The notes: a model not told the origin generated them from the letters alone. DNA of 64,000 nucleotides from DASZIT01 sp036268775 (GCA_036268775.1 DATATM010000021.1:1-64000), one strand, 5' to 3'. Shown: positions 1 through 8,581, numbered from the stretch's first letter. A program made the numbers and translations.

Positions 1-683
1 GGGAAGAGTGTTTCGGTGGCTTCTTCCGCGATGAGGGACAGATCGACGGGTACTGGAATGAAGGACTGCTGGTCGGCTCGGCTGAGTAGCAGCAATGCTT
101 CTGTGAGGTCAATCGCTCGGGTGTTGACGGCGTAGAGGCGGTCGATGAGTTCGCCGTTGTCGTGGTTCGGATCGTTGCGGGCTACGTCGAGAAGTGTCTG
201 GGTAATGGCCAGCGGGGTGCGCAGTTCGTGGGAGGCGTTGGCCGCGAATCTCTGCTGTTCGGCGCTGTGTGCTTCGAGTCGTGCCAGCATGGTGTCGAAG
301 GCGTCGGCGAGTTCGCGGAACTCGTCTCCGCGGCCCGGTAGCCGGATTCGGTGGGACAGCGATCCGGATGTGGCCATGCGTGTGGCCGCTGTGATGCGAG
401 TGAGGGGGGCGAGCATCCGACCAGCGAGCAGCCACCCTCCGAAGAGACCGAATACCATCAGGACCGCCAACACTGCGGCTGCCCTCGGAGCAAAGACGTG
501 CAGGAGGTTGGATCGGATGGGAAAGACACCATCAATGGTGCTGCGGGTGAGCAATTTGTCGGGGACGTAACGCAGGAGGAACACCCACACGGCTGTGAGC
601 AACATGACGCCGGCAAGCATGAGGAAGCCGGCATAGCTGAGGGTCAGTTTGAGGCGAACGCTCAAACCGGGGGCTCTATCCAT
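1..683 (-). CDS. Sensor histidine kinase (C-terminus outside window)
   Basis: Membrane sensor kinase of a two-component pair. The 227 visible residues hold two membrane segments (about 14-38 and 67-88) with a short extracytoplasmic loop, a HAMP linker (about 88-140) and the HisKA box ASHELRTPL with phospho-acceptor His152. The ATPase domain lies beyond the window edge. The ATG overlaps the stop of the upstream response regulator by 8 bp (ATGGATAG), so the two are translationally coupled. The short sensor loop suggests sensing in or near the membrane, as in envelope-stress kinases. The divergent lipoprotein and MacAB-like export genes are plausible targets. The ligand is unknown. Confidence 0.9.
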   Translation of the reverse strand, partial: MDRAPGLSVRLKLTLSYAGFLMLAGVMLLTAVWVFLLRYVPDKLLTRSTIDGVFPIRSNLLHVFAPRAAAVLAVLMVFGLFGGWLLAGRMLAPLTRITAATRMATSGSLSHRIRLPGRGDEFRELADAFDTMLARLEAHSAEQQRFAANASHELRTPLAITQTLLDVARNDPNHDNGELIDRLYAVNTRAIDLTEALLLLSRADQQSFIPVPVDLSLIAEEATETLF

Positions 684-1371
684 GGTCTCCTCCTTGAGGC
701 ACGGTGTCTGGTTGCGTATCGATGCGGTAGCCGACGCCGGCCACGGTGGCGATAATCCAGGGTTCGCCGAGGCGTTTGCGCAGGGCCGAGACGGTGATAC
801 GCACTGAGTTGGTGAAAGGGTCTGCATTCTCATCCCAAGCCCTTTCCAGCAGTTCTTCGGCGCTGACGACACCACCTTCGGCAGCAACGAGGACATCGAG
901 CACGGCGAACTGCTTGCGGGTGAGCGCGACGTAGCGGCCGTCGCGGTAGACCTCGCGGCGGAACGGATCGAAGCGCAAACCTGCAATCTCTCGCACAGGT
1001 GGCCTGTTATGGGCGCGCCGGCGGTCGAGTGCTCTCAGACGGAGCACGAGCTCTCGGAGTTCGAAGGGCTTGGTGAGGTAGTCGTCGGCGCCAAGTCCGA
1101 ACCCGGAGGCCTTGTCGTCGAGCCGATCGGCTGCGGTCAGCATGAGGATGGGCATGCCGCTGCCGGAGGCGACGATGCGCTCGGCGATCTCGTCGCCGGA
1201 GTGCCCAGGGACGTCGCGGTCGAGGACGGCGATGTCGTAGGCGTTGATGCGCAGCAGCTCCAGCGCGGTATCGCCATCACCGGCGATGTCGGCGGCGATC
1301 GCTTCCAGGCGTAGGCCGTCGCGGATTGCTTCGGCCATGTAGGGCTCGTCCTCGACGATCAACACACGCAC
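676..1371 (-). CDS. OmpR/PhoB-family response regulator
   Basis: 231-aa transcription factor partnered with the overlapping kinase. The receiver (1-115) has the acidic pair Asp8 with Glu7/Glu9, phospho-acceptor Asp51, switch Thr79 and Lys101. The C-terminal winged helix (about 125-222) ends in the typical GVGYRI wing. The start is GTG at 1371. An ATG two bases upstream is out of frame. A direct repeat with 11-bp period lies 24 bp upstream and is a good candidate for its own binding site. It probably controls its own operon and the divergent export operon; that is inference from position. Confidence 0.95.
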   Translation of the reverse strand: MRVLIVEDEPYMAEAIRDGLRLEAIAADIAGDGDTALELLRINAYDIAVLDRDVPGHSGDEIAERIVASGSGMPILMLTAADRLDDKASGFGLGADDYLTKPFELRELVLRLRALDRRRAHNRPPVREIAGLRFDPFRREVYRDGRYVALTRKQFAVLDVLVAAEGGVVSAEELLERAWDENADPFTNSVRITVSALRKRLGEPWIIATVAGVGYRIDTQPDTVPQGGDHG

Positions 1372-1394
1372 ATTCAGATCATCCTAGGCACCGG

Positions 1395-1414
1395 GGCATA
1401 TCGTCGGCATATCG
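1395..1414. promoter_or_regulatory. 11-bp-period direct repeat, likely response-regulator box
   Basis: GGCATATCG occurs at 1395-1403 and again, perfectly, at 1406-1414. OmpR/PhoB-type regulators usually bind two direct half-sites one helical turn (11 bp) apart, and such a regulator starts 24 bp away. The repeat lies between the regulator and the divergent lipoprotein gene, so it could control both. The assignment is an inference. Confidence 0.55.
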
Positions 1415-1460
1415 AAAACCACATACGTGCTGGCAACGTCACGCTGGCTTGACTGGAGGC

Positions 1461-1496
1461 ATGACCTACCGGGAGCTGGAAAGAATGGCAGGTCAT
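1461..1496. repeat. Inverted repeat upstream of lipoprotein/export operon
   Basis: ATGACCT (1461-1467) is repeated inverted as AGGTCAT (1490-1496) with 22 bases between. It lies about 50 bp before the lipoprotein start, just downstream of a TTGACT hexamer (1449-1454). It could be an operator or an RNA hairpin in the leader. No T-run follows, so it is not a terminator. Confidence 0.35.
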
Positions 1497-1547
1497 AGTC
1501 CTTCGAAACGACACCCTGAGGGCCGGGTTGTGTCGAAAGGACGAATC

Positions 1548-2084
1548 ATGCGTCGATCGCACCTGTGGGCGGCCGCGGCCGTGGCCCTGGGAGTCACCCT
1601 GGCCGGTTGCTCGGGCGCATCGACGGACCCGAACGCTGGCTCCCAGTCCACCACGACCACCGCCTCGGCGGGAGGATCAGGCTCGTCGGGGACGTCGCCA
1701 CTCGCCCAAGCTGTGGCCTACTCCCAGTGCATGCGCAGCCACGGCGTCTCGAACTTCCCCGACCCGGTGCAGACCCCTAGCGGAGGCTACGGGTACAGGA
1801 CCGCCGGGATCGACCCGAACTCGGCTGCGTTCCAAGGGGCCCTTCAGGCATGCAAGGGCCTGCCGTCGCCGTGGAACTCTACCGGCCAGCAGCTCACCGC
1901 CGCCCAACAGCAGGCGTGGTTGAACTGGGCCGCGTGCATCCGCTCCCACGGTGTGCCCAACTTCCCTGACCCAACCTTCTCGGGCAGCGAAGTGCACGAC
2001 TCGGGCATCGGGTCGAACTCGCCGCAACTGCAGTCGGCGATGAGCGCCTGCAAGAGGCCGTCCGTCGGTGGTCTGGGCGGGTGA
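1548..2084 (+). CDS. Exported lipoprotein with two Cys-containing repeats
   Basis: 178-aa predicted lipoprotein of unknown function. It has a signal peptide with lipobox ending LAGC (lipidated Cys21), a low-complexity Thr/Ser/Gly linker, then two homologous units, each starting with C(M/I)RSHGVxNFPDP and ending about 40-45 residues later with ACK. The paired cysteines and one His per unit suggest a disulfide-bonded or metal-binding extracytoplasmic module, but there is no CxxCH haem motif. The start at 1548 is chosen over the long upstream extension because of the AAAGGA ribosome site and the signal peptide beginning there. It is the first gene of the export operon and may be its substrate-capture or sensing component. 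Confidence 0.8.
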   Translation: MRRSHLWAAAAVALGVTLAGCSGASTDPNAGSQSTTTTASAGGSGSSGTSPLAQAVAYSQCMRSHGVSNFPDPVQTPSGGYGYRTAGIDPNSAAFQGALQACKGLPSPWNSTGQQLTAAQQQAWLNWAACIRSHGVPNFPDPTFSGSEVHDSGIGSNSPQLQSAMSACKRPSVGGLGG

Positions 2085-2181
2085 CCGGAAACAGCAGGCT
2101 AGTGGCTGAACAGCTCATCGCCTCCACTGACAGCGAGGGGTGCAGCGCCATCTACTCAGGCGAGGCGAGGGTCCAGGTCCG

Positions 2182-3342
2182 ATGACGCGCAAGACGTGGA
2201 TTGTGGCCGGAACGGTCTTTCTGGTTGCCGTGATTGTCACCGGCGTCGCGGTCCTTATGCCCGGTGCGAAGCAAGCGACATCGGCCACAACCGAGCAGCC
2301 GGCGAACACGGCGCCGGTCGAGCAGAGAGAACTCTCGGCCATGGTTTCGGTGAATGGAGCCCTGACCTATCGGGCGCAATCGGACGGTTCTCCGTACTTG
2401 GTGATCAACCAGGCCAGCGGGACATATACCGAGCTGCCCGCGCCCGGCCAGGTGATCTCCCAGGGCCAGGTTCTCTACCGGGTGAACGACAGCCCGGTGG
2501 TGCTCCTGTATGGCTCGACACCCGCCTATCGGACCCTGGCGGCTGGGGCGACCGGCGCCGACGTGGCCGAACTCAACGCCGATCTGGTCGCGCTCGGTTA
2601 CGCCACCGCGGCTCAGCTCAGTCCAACGTCCATCTTCTTCGGATCGGCCACCACGACGGCCGTGGAGGAGCTCCAGGCCGCACTGGGGGTAGCTCAGAAC
2701 GGCACCTTGACCCTCGGACAAGCGGCGTTTGAACCCACCGCCGTGCGGGTGACGATCCTGTCTGCCCCCTTAGGGGGTAACACCCAGGCGGGCCAGACCG
2801 TGATGCAGGCCACTTCGACCACTCGCCAGGTGCAAGTGGCGTTGGATGCCGGCCAGCAGTCCGACGTGGCCGTGGGGGACAAGGTGACCATCACCCTGCC
2901 CAACAACCAGACCACTACCGGCGTCGTCGGCTCGATAGGGACGGTGGCCACCTGCCCATCGAGTTCGGCGTCCAGCGGGTCGAGTTCTGGCTCCGCAGCT
3001 CAGGTAGCGGGCACCTGCTCGTCGGGCAGTTCGGGGGCAGGCACGACACCCACAATCACGATGGACATAACCCCCTCCGATCCTGCCGCCACGGACACCT
3101 GGGATCAGGCCCCGGTGCAGGTCTCGATCACCACGGCCAGCGTGCCGAGGTCACTGGTGGTACCAGTGACCTCGCTGCTGGCCCAGTCCGGCGGTGGCTA
3201 CGCCGTCGAGGTCGTGGGCGCAGGCGGGATCAACCATCTGGTGGCGATCACGCTCGGACTGTTCGACGACGCCGACGGCCTGGTACAGATCACCGGCTCG
3301 GACCTGGCCGCCGGTCAAAGAGTGGTGGTCCCGAGCACATGA
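2182..3342 (+). CDS. Periplasmic-adaptor (MacA/HlyD-like) protein with peptidoglycan-binding domain
   Basis: 386-aa adaptor subunit for the ABC exporter encoded next. One N-terminal membrane anchor (about 5-25), a lipoyl/beta-barrel-like region, a peptidoglycan_binding_1-type stretch (GATGADVAELNADLVALGYA, about residues 130-150), a Ser/Gly/Cys-rich insertion with two cysteines (about 275-305), then a C-terminal beta domain. Actinobacterial MacAB-like systems commonly pair such adaptors with a MacB-type ATPase and permease. The start ATG at 2182 precedes the membrane segment directly; an upstream in-frame start would add 14 residues unlike a signal peptide. Its stop overlaps the ATPase start (ATGA). 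Confidence 0.85.
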   Translation: MTRKTWIVAGTVFLVAVIVTGVAVLMPGAKQATSATTEQPANTAPVEQRELSAMVSVNGALTYRAQSDGSPYLVINQASGTYTELPAPGQVISQGQVLYRVNDSPVVLLYGSTPAYRTLAAGATGADVAELNADLVALGYATAAQLSPTSIFFGSATTTAVEELQAALGVAQNGTLTLGQAAFEPTAVRVTILSAPLGGNTQAGQTVMQATSTTRQVQVALDAGQQSDVAVGDKVTITLPNNQTTTGVVGSIGTVATCPSSSASSGSSSGSAAQVAGTCSSGSSGAGTTPTITMDITPSDPAATDTWDQAPVQVSITTASVPRSLVVPVTSLLAQSGGGYAVEVVGAGGINHLVAITLGLFDDADGLVQITGSDLAAGQRVVVPST

Positions 3343-4214
3343 GCGGCGCCTCGGCGCCCTTGCCCGACCACAACGCGGCAGCGGCCAACAGATCGGTTAC
3401 TGACGTGGCGGCGGCTCCGATACTCGAAGTCGACAACGTGACAAAGAGCTATTGCGGCGAGCCCCCCGTCCCCGCATTGCGCGGGGTCAGCCTCGCCATC
3501 GGCCCGGGAGAGCTGGTCGGCATCGTCGGGCCGTCGGGGTCGGGCAAGACGACCCTGATGCAACTGATGGGAACCCTCGACCGGCCCACCAGTGGCCAGG
3601 TGCGGATCACCGGGCTGGACATCGCCACCATGGCCGACGACGACGTGGCCTACCTGAGGGCCACCCGCATCGGGTTCGTCTTCCAGCAGTTCTTCCTGGC
3701 TGAGCACTCTACCGTGCTGGACAACGTGGCCGACGGGCTCCTCTACGCAGGCATCCCCCTCAAGCAGCGCCGCCAGCGCGCCCTCGACACCCTGGACCTG
3801 GTCGGCCTGGCCAAGCGCCCCCATGTCCGTCCCACCCAGCTCTCGGGCGGGCAACGCCAACGGGTCGCCATCGCCCGGGCATTGGTCGGCCAGCCAGCCA
3901 TCGTGCTCGCCGACGAGCCGACAGGCAATCTCGACCAGGCCACCGGGCACTCGATCCTGGCCCTGATCGATCAGCTCCACCGGGCCGGCTCCACCATCGT
4001 GGTCATCACCCACGATCATGCCATCGCTGAGCGCTTGCCCCGCACGGTCGGCATTCTCGACGGCCGTATCGTCACCGACACCGGACCCGTAGCGGACACC
4101 GGCTCCCTCCTGCGACCTCTCGCTGTCGTGGAAGAAGCCCCCCCGCCCGCGGCGCAGGCTGCGACCGGCGCCCCCGTCCATCAGGAGCAGCCGTGCCTGC
4201 CGCCGCCGTCCTGA
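3339..4214 (+). CDS. ABC transporter ATP-binding protein (MacB/LolD type)
   Basis: 291-aa nucleotide-binding subunit. Walker A GPSGSGKT (64-71), Q-loop FVFQQFF, signature LSGGQRQR, Walker B IVLADEP followed by TGNLD, and the switch His in VITHDH are all present, so it should be active. The TGNLD ending is typical of the LolD/MacB (o228) group that works with FtsX-like permeases. It overlaps the adaptor upstream by 4 bp and the permease downstream by 22 bp, making a translationally coupled export operon. A Pro/Ala-rich tail follows the catalytic core. Exported substrate unknown: lipoprotein, peptide or drug are all possible. Confidence 0.95.
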   Translation: MSGASAPLPDHNAAAANRSVTDVAAAPILEVDNVTKSYCGEPPVPALRGVSLAIGPGELVGIVGPSGSGKTTLMQLMGTLDRPTSGQVRITGLDIATMADDDVAYLRATRIGFVFQQFFLAEHSTVLDNVADGLLYAGIPLKQRRQRALDTLDLVGLAKRPHVRPTQLSGGQRQRVAIARALVGQPAIVLADEPTGNLDQATGHSILALIDQLHRAGSTIVVITHDHAIAERLPRTVGILDGRIVTDTGPVADTGSLLRPLAVVEEAPPPAAQAATGAPVHQEQPCLPPPS

Positions 4215-5401
4215 GCCGGAGGCGGCTACCGCTCTCCGATGTGAGGCGCCTCTCCACCGTCGGACTGCGGACGCGGAAGCTTCGGGCCGGTCTGTCCGCT
4301 CTCGGTATCGCCATCGGCGTGGCCGCCATCGTCGCCGTCCTCGGCCTGTCCGCCTCGTCGCAAGCCGGCCTGCTCAACGAGATCAACCAGCTCGGAACCA
4401 ACCTTCTCACCGTCAGCAACGGCCAGAATGTCACCGGCGGCACCGCGGAGCTCCCCACCACAGCGCCGGCCATGATCGGGCGGATCAACGGCGTACAGCA
4501 GGTGCAGACCACCGGGACAGTTAACGGCGCCAACGCCTACCGCAACCCCTACATCCCCCCGGTCAACACCAATGCCCTGACCGTACAAGCTGCATCCCTC
4601 GATCTCCTCTCGGTGGTCGCCACCAGCGTCGCCCAGGGCCAGTACCTCAACGGGGCGATCGCCCAAGAACCCGTCGCCGTCCTCGGCGCCGCTGCCGCGC
4701 AGCGGCTCGGGATCGACCGTGTCTACCCCGGCGAGAGGATCTGGGTCGGCAGGCAATGGTTGTACGTGGCTGGCATCCTCAGACCGGCAGTGCTGGTCTC
4801 CGCCATCGACTCCTCCGTCCTGGTCGGTTACCCCGCGGCAGAGAAGTACCTGGGCTTCGACGGGCACCCCTCCACCATCTACGTCCGCGCCCAGAACGAC
4901 CGGATCACTGTGGTCGACAACCTTCTGGGCGCCACCGCCAACCCTGAGAACCCCAGCGGCGTCAGCGTCAGCCAACCCTCCGACGCCCTCGTCGCTCAAG
5001 CCGAGGCCAAGAGTGCCCTAAACGGCCTCTTTCTCGGACTCGGTGCTGTCGCCCTCCTCGTCGGTGCGGTCGGCGTCGCCAACATCATGATCATCTCTGT
5101 CCTCGAACGCCGCTCCGAGATCGGACTGCGTCGGGCGCTCGGCGCCACCAAAGGCCATATCCGCTCCCAGTTTCTCTCAGAGGCCGTCTTTCTCGGGCTT
5201 CTCGGCGGCGTCGTCGGCGTTGCACTCGGGGTCGCGTCGACGTCTGTGTACGCCCACACCAAAGGCTGGGCCACCGTCCTGCCTCCAGAAGCGTGTCTCG
5301 GCGGCTTCACCGCTTCCCTGATCATCGGCGCAGTCGCCGGGCTCATGCCCGCCCTGCGTGCAGCGCGGATGTCACCCACCCAGGCGCTGTGGAGCGTGTG
5401 A
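4193..5401 (+). CDS. ABC transporter permease, MacB/FtsX type
   Basis: 402-aa permease. One N-terminal membrane helix (about 35-55, GIAIGVAAIVAVLGL), a large MacB_PCD-like extracytoplasmic domain (about 60-275), then three C-terminal helices, with the conserved ERRSEIGLRRALGATKGHI segment after the second. This is the classic MacB/FtsX layout, mechanotransmission rather than a channel. It starts with GTG at 4193, preceded by CAGGAG and overlapping the ATPase gene. It is the last gene of the operon; nothing is annotated in the 320 bp after it. Confidence 0.93.
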   Translation: MPAAAVLSRRRLPLSDVRRLSTVGLRTRKLRAGLSALGIAIGVAAIVAVLGLSASSQAGLLNEINQLGTNLLTVSNGQNVTGGTAELPTTAPAMIGRINGVQQVQTTGTVNGANAYRNPYIPPVNTNALTVQAASLDLLSVVATSVAQGQYLNGAIAQEPVAVLGAAAAQRLGIDRVYPGERIWVGRQWLYVAGILRPAVLVSAIDSSVLVGYPAAEKYLGFDGHPSTIYVRAQNDRITVVDNLLGATANPENPSGVSVSQPSDALVAQAEAKSALNGLFLGLGAVALLVGAVGVANIMIISVLERRSEIGLRRALGATKGHIRSQFLSEAVFLGLLGGVVGVALGVASTSVYAHTKGWATVLPPEACLGGFTASLIIGAVAGLMPALRAARMSPTQALWSV

Positions 5402-5721
5402 CCCACTGCGCTTCGACCGATCTGCGACGAGACGAAGGCTGATACTTGACGATGCTCGGTTATGCGCCGATTTGAACCTGCGACCGGCGCTCGTTGAGGA
5501 GTTCGACGGCGGTTTCGGAGAGGGTGTTGCGGAACCACCGGCGAATGCATCGTCCCAGTACAAGGCCATCACTCGTCGACCCACAGAATCGCGTCGAGGG
5601 GAACCGGCACCTGGTCGGTCGTAGTTAACGCGCAAATCGGGCCCCCGCCACCATTGAAACGCTGGTCTGAGCGTCTCGTGCATAGGGCATGGGCGCCTGA
5701 CCAGCGGTTTCGCCGCTCGAG
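5402..5721. other. Intergenic stretch, no gene recognised
   Basis: 320 bases between the permease stop and the ECF41-type promoter. Open frames on both strands are short and have no recognisable domain or ribosome site. A tRNA-like T-loop string was checked and rejected. It may be decayed coding sequence, but no family could be named. Confidence 0.4.
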
Positions 5722-5748
5722 TGTCACATTCCATTGGTGGCCGGTGTC
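5722..5748 (+). promoter_or_regulatory. ECF41-type promoter
   Basis: TGTCACA at 5722-5728 and TGTC at 5745-5748 are separated by 16 bases. This closely matches the known ECF41 target form TGTCACA-N16-CGTC with one change in the -10 element. It sits 34 bp before a gene encoding the usual ECF41 partner and is followed by CGAGGAGG (5771-5778) and ATG at 5783. It would make the decarboxylase-like gene and the sigma gene an autoregulated unit. Confidence 0.6.
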
Positions 5749-5782
5749 TTCATGTCACCAGCAAGTAACCCGAGGAGGCATC

Positions 5783-6361
5783 ATGGCCAGCAGTACCAGG
5801 ATCCCGAAGGCAGAACTGACCGGCATCTACGGCGCGATGGTCAAACGGATGGCACGCAAGATGTTCGGCGAGGTGCCGGAGCCCGTCAGGGTGGCGTGGC
5901 ACAACCGGAAGGTCCTGAACTTCAGCTTCGGCGTCGGACGCAAGGTGCAGAAGTGGGGCCAGTGCGACGCGAGCCTGAAGTCCTTCGCCCACATGGCGGT
6001 GGCCAGCCTGGTCGGCTGCAGCTTTTGCCTGGACTTGGGCTACTTCCAGGCCCACAATGACGGGCTCGACCTGATCAAGGCGCGTGAGGTGCCCCGGTGG
6101 CGCCGCTCGGATGCCTTCACGCCGCTGGAGCGGGAGGTCATGGAGTATGCCGAAGCGATGACCCAGACGACGCCGACCGTCACCGACGAACAATCGGCCA
6201 GGCTGCTGGAGGCGCTCGGCCCGGGCGCCCTGGTGGAGCTCACCGCCTACATCGCCCTGGCCAACTTCATGGCCCGCTCCAATGTGGCAATGGGCGTCAG
6301 GTCCCAGGAGTTCTCCGCCACCTGCGGCCTCCAGCCGCTCGCCGTAGCCTCGACTGCATGA
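5783..6361 (+). CDS. Carboxymuconolactone decarboxylase/AhpD-like protein, ECF41 partner
   Basis: 192-aa AhpD-like fold protein. The motif region is SLVGCSFCLDLGYFQAH with the redox cysteines Cys79 and Cys82 and His91, the layout of AhpD-type peroxidase reductants. ECF41 sigma genes are typically linked to a carboxymuconolactone decarboxylase, oxidoreductase or epimerase (COE) gene, and here the stop overlaps the sigma start (ATGA at 6358-6361). Start 5783 is supported by CGAGGAGG five bases upstream. A role in peroxide or thiol chemistry is plausible; the substrate is unknown. Confidence 0.88.
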   Translation: MASSTRIPKAELTGIYGAMVKRMARKMFGEVPEPVRVAWHNRKVLNFSFGVGRKVQKWGQCDASLKSFAHMAVASLVGCSFCLDLGYFQAHNDGLDLIKAREVPRWRRSDAFTPLEREVMEYAEAMTQTTPTVTDEQSARLLEALGPGALVELTAYIALANFMARSNVAMGVRSQEFSATCGLQPLAVASTA

Positions 6362-7221
6362 TCGACGACCCGTTCGTCTCCCACCGCAGCCTGCTCTTCA
6401 CCGTCGCCTACGAGATGCTCGGCTCGGCAGCCGACGCCGAGGATGTCGTCCAGGAGACCTGGCTGCGGTGGGCCGAGGTGGACCAGGCGGAAGTACGGGA
6501 TCCGCGGGCCTATCTGGTCCGGGTGGTCACCCGGCAGGCGCTCAACCGGCTCCGATCGGTGTCCCGCCGCCGGGAGGAGTACGTCGGGGAATGGCTGCCT
6601 GACCCCCTGCTGACCAGTCCCGATGTGGCCGAGGACGCCGAACTTGCCGAGAACGTCTCGATCGCCATGCTTACGGTGCTGGAGGCCCTGGGTCCGGCCG
6701 AGCGGGCGGTGTTTGTGCTGCACGAGGTGTTCGAGACGCCGTTCGACGAGATCGCCGAGGCGGTGGGCAAGCGCCCGGCCGCGGTACGCCAGATCGCCCA
6801 CCGTGCCCGCGAGCACGTCGCCGCCCGGCGGCCGCGGATGCAGGTGAATCGAGCCGAGCAACTGGCCGCCGTCGAGAAGTTCATGGCCGCTCTCTCTACC
6901 GGCGACATGCAGGGACTGGTGGAGGTGCTCGCCCCGGACGTGGTGCTGATCGCCGACGGCGGCGGGCTGGTGGCGGCCGCCCGAAAGCCGATCGTTGGAG
7001 CCGAGAAGGCGGTGGCGTTCCTCGCCCGCGCCTCGACGTACCCGGATTTCGCCGCGACCACTACCTGGCTCAACGGGATGCCGGGTGCCCGGATCGACGT
7101 CGGTGGCCAAGCCACCGCGGTGAGTCTGGTGTTCGAGAAGGGCCGGATCACCCGGATTTTCGCGATGCGCAACCCGCAGAAGCTGGGATGGCTGGAAAAG
7201 GTGTCGGAACTGCGGCGGTGA
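6358..7221 (+). CDS. ECF41-family RNA polymerase sigma factor (SigJ-like)
   Basis: 287-aa sigma factor with no separate anti-sigma factor. Sigma-2 (about 5-75, with AADAEDVVQETWLRW), a WLPDPLL linker, sigma-4 (about 105-160, ending VRQIAHRAREHV), then a fused SnoaL-like domain (about 170-285). The C-terminal domain carries the DGGG motif and NPQKL, matching the DGGGK and NPDKL signatures by which ECF41 proteins switch their own activity. It is coupled by ATGA overlap to the AhpD-like gene, and a matching promoter lies in front of the pair. The signal is unknown. Confidence 0.92.
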   Translation: MIDDPFVSHRSLLFTVAYEMLGSAADAEDVVQETWLRWAEVDQAEVRDPRAYLVRVVTRQALNRLRSVSRRREEYVGEWLPDPLLTSPDVAEDAELAENVSIAMLTVLEALGPAERAVFVLHEVFETPFDEIAEAVGKRPAAVRQIAHRAREHVAARRPRMQVNRAEQLAAVEKFMAALSTGDMQGLVEVLAPDVVLIADGGGLVAAARKPIVGAEKAVAFLARASTYPDFAATTTWLNGMPGARIDVGGQATAVSLVFEKGRITRIFAMRNPQKLGWLEKVSELRR

Positions 7222-7237
7222 CCGTCCTACCGTCGCG

Positions 7238-7789
7238 TTAGAACCACTCCAGCGCGGTGGCGGTGATCCTTTTGACCTCTTCCGAGGTCGCCGGACGAGC
7301 TTGGCCCGAGACCCAAGTGGCCTCGTCCCGACGACAGACGGTCAACTCGGCAACGTCCTTGAAGGCCATCCGGATGATCGTCACCGTGCCCGGAAGTTGC
7401 CGACTGTCGTGCAGTTCGTGGGCGAGTTGCGAGTAGGTACCGCCTTCGGTGAAGGTCGTCGCGGTGGCCGACAGCCTGACCGTGTCGGTTCTGCGGGCCT
7501 CCTCGTCGGCCAGCGAGTAGCGCACGCGGAGGTACTCGACCCCAGAGGAATCCACTTCGTGGCGAGTGTTGGTCATCCCGCCGGCGATGATGGTGGACGT
7601 GAAGTCGTAGGGGTGGTCGTGAACAGGGGGTTCCTCGACGTAGTAGGTCGGATCCCACACGTGGAGGCGGAACTCCCGACGCTCGTCCAGACGCAAACCC
7701 AGGAGCCCGATGTCCTGCATCCTCCAGGGGTAGTCGGGGGCATGCTCGAGGATGGTACGCACCAGGGCCCGGTTCAGGGCATTGTCCAT
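7238..7789 (-). CDS. Cupin-like protein, function unknown
   Basis: 183-aa soluble protein. The central region reads VWDPTYYVEEPPVHDHPYDF with a possible His-x-His metal pair followed by GGM and repeated beta-strand patterns, resembling cupin or cysteine-dioxygenase-like folds. No closer family was recognised. Start 7789 is preferred over 7840 because AGGAAT lies just upstream of that ATG. A half-site (TGATAAT, 7829-7835) like the TetR operator at 8582 lies 40 bp upstream, so the neighbouring TetR protein could also control it. The gene is convergent with the ECF41 sigma gene. Confidence 0.6.
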   Translation of the reverse strand: MDNALNRALVRTILEHAPDYPWRMQDIGLLGLRLDERREFRLHVWDPTYYVEEPPVHDHPYDFTSTIIAGGMTNTRHEVDSSGVEYLRVRYSLADEEARRTDTVRLSATATTFTEGGTYSQLAHELHDSRQLPGTVTIIRMAFKDVAELTVCRRDEATWVSGQARPATSEEVKRITATALEWF

Positions 7790-7904
7790 GGCATTCCTCC
7801 GGCAGTCAGCAGGGTCGGCACCGAGCCCTGATAATGACATCAGTGTTATTTAGGTCTGTCAAGGGAGGTTGGCGTACCCGCCGGCGGGTTGGCCGATCGA
7901 GTCC

Positions 7905-8564
7905 TCAGGGCGTGTAGCCGGGCAGGAGGATGGCGATGAGTCCGGCCGCATGTGCTGTTTCCCAGGTGGGGTCGCTCGGATCCCGGCCGGTGAGCAGACG
8001 AAATTCGGGGGAGTTCACGTAGGGCAACGACGCCCCGCCGACCAGCACGTAGTAGAGAATTTCGTGGCTGATGGGTGCAGCCACGCCAGCGTTACGCAGA
8101 AGCTGCCACGCCGGCTGGATGCCATTGAAGAAGGGCTTCACGTGGGCTTCGGTCATCCACGTCAACCGGTCGCTGGCCGCGGTACCTTCGTGCACCATGA
8201 TCTGGTTGAGCTCCGGATGATCCGCCGCGAATCTCACGAACCGACGGATGCCATTGGCAAAGCCCGCCGCCAGTGCCCCCGTTTCAATGCCGGTTAGGTC
8301 AGTTGGGAACAATCCCTCGAGCGCGTCGGCCAGTAGACCGAAGAGATAGTCCACCGCCGCCGTCCAGAGGGCCGCCTTGGACTCGAAGTGGTAGTTGATC
8401 TGCGGCTGATGGGCTTCGACCCGCTGGGCGATCGCACGGGTCGACGCCCCATCGAAGCCCTTGGCCCCGAACTCGATCAGAGCCGACTGCAGCAAGGCCT
8501 CCCGGATGTCGGTCCGGGCTCGACGGATGCGGACCTTGTTCGACGTCGGGGGGTTGCGCGGCAT
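7905..8564 (-). CDS. TetR-family repressor, catabolic island regulator 1
   Basis: 219-aa regulator. The N-terminal helix-turn-helix (about 18-65) contains GFDGASTRAIAQRVEAHQPQ followed by the INYHFESK signature. The C-terminal two-thirds is the helical ligand domain. It is divergent from the split-barrel flavin gene, with an 18-bp perfect palindrome (8582-8599) between them, so autorepression and control of the island are likely. The inducer is presumably an aromatic or ring-cleavage intermediate. Confidence 0.9.
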   Translation of the reverse strand: MPRNPPTSNKVRIRRARTDIREALLQSALIEFGAKGFDGASTRAIAQRVEAHQPQINYHFESKAALWTAAVDYLFGLLADALEGLFPTDLTGIETGALAAGFANGIRRFVRFAADHPELNQIMVHEGTAASDRLTWMTEAHVKPFFNGIQPAWQLLRNAGVAAPISHEILYYVLVGGASLPYVNSPEFRLLTGRDPSDPTWETAHAAGLIAILLPGYTP

Positions 8565-8581
8565 GGTTCAGAAGTGTACGT

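Noticed and set aside
5460..5500. tRNA-like T-loop string on the minus strand (gatttgaacc).
   Set aside because: The T-stem does not pair beyond one base pair and no acceptor or anticodon arm follows.
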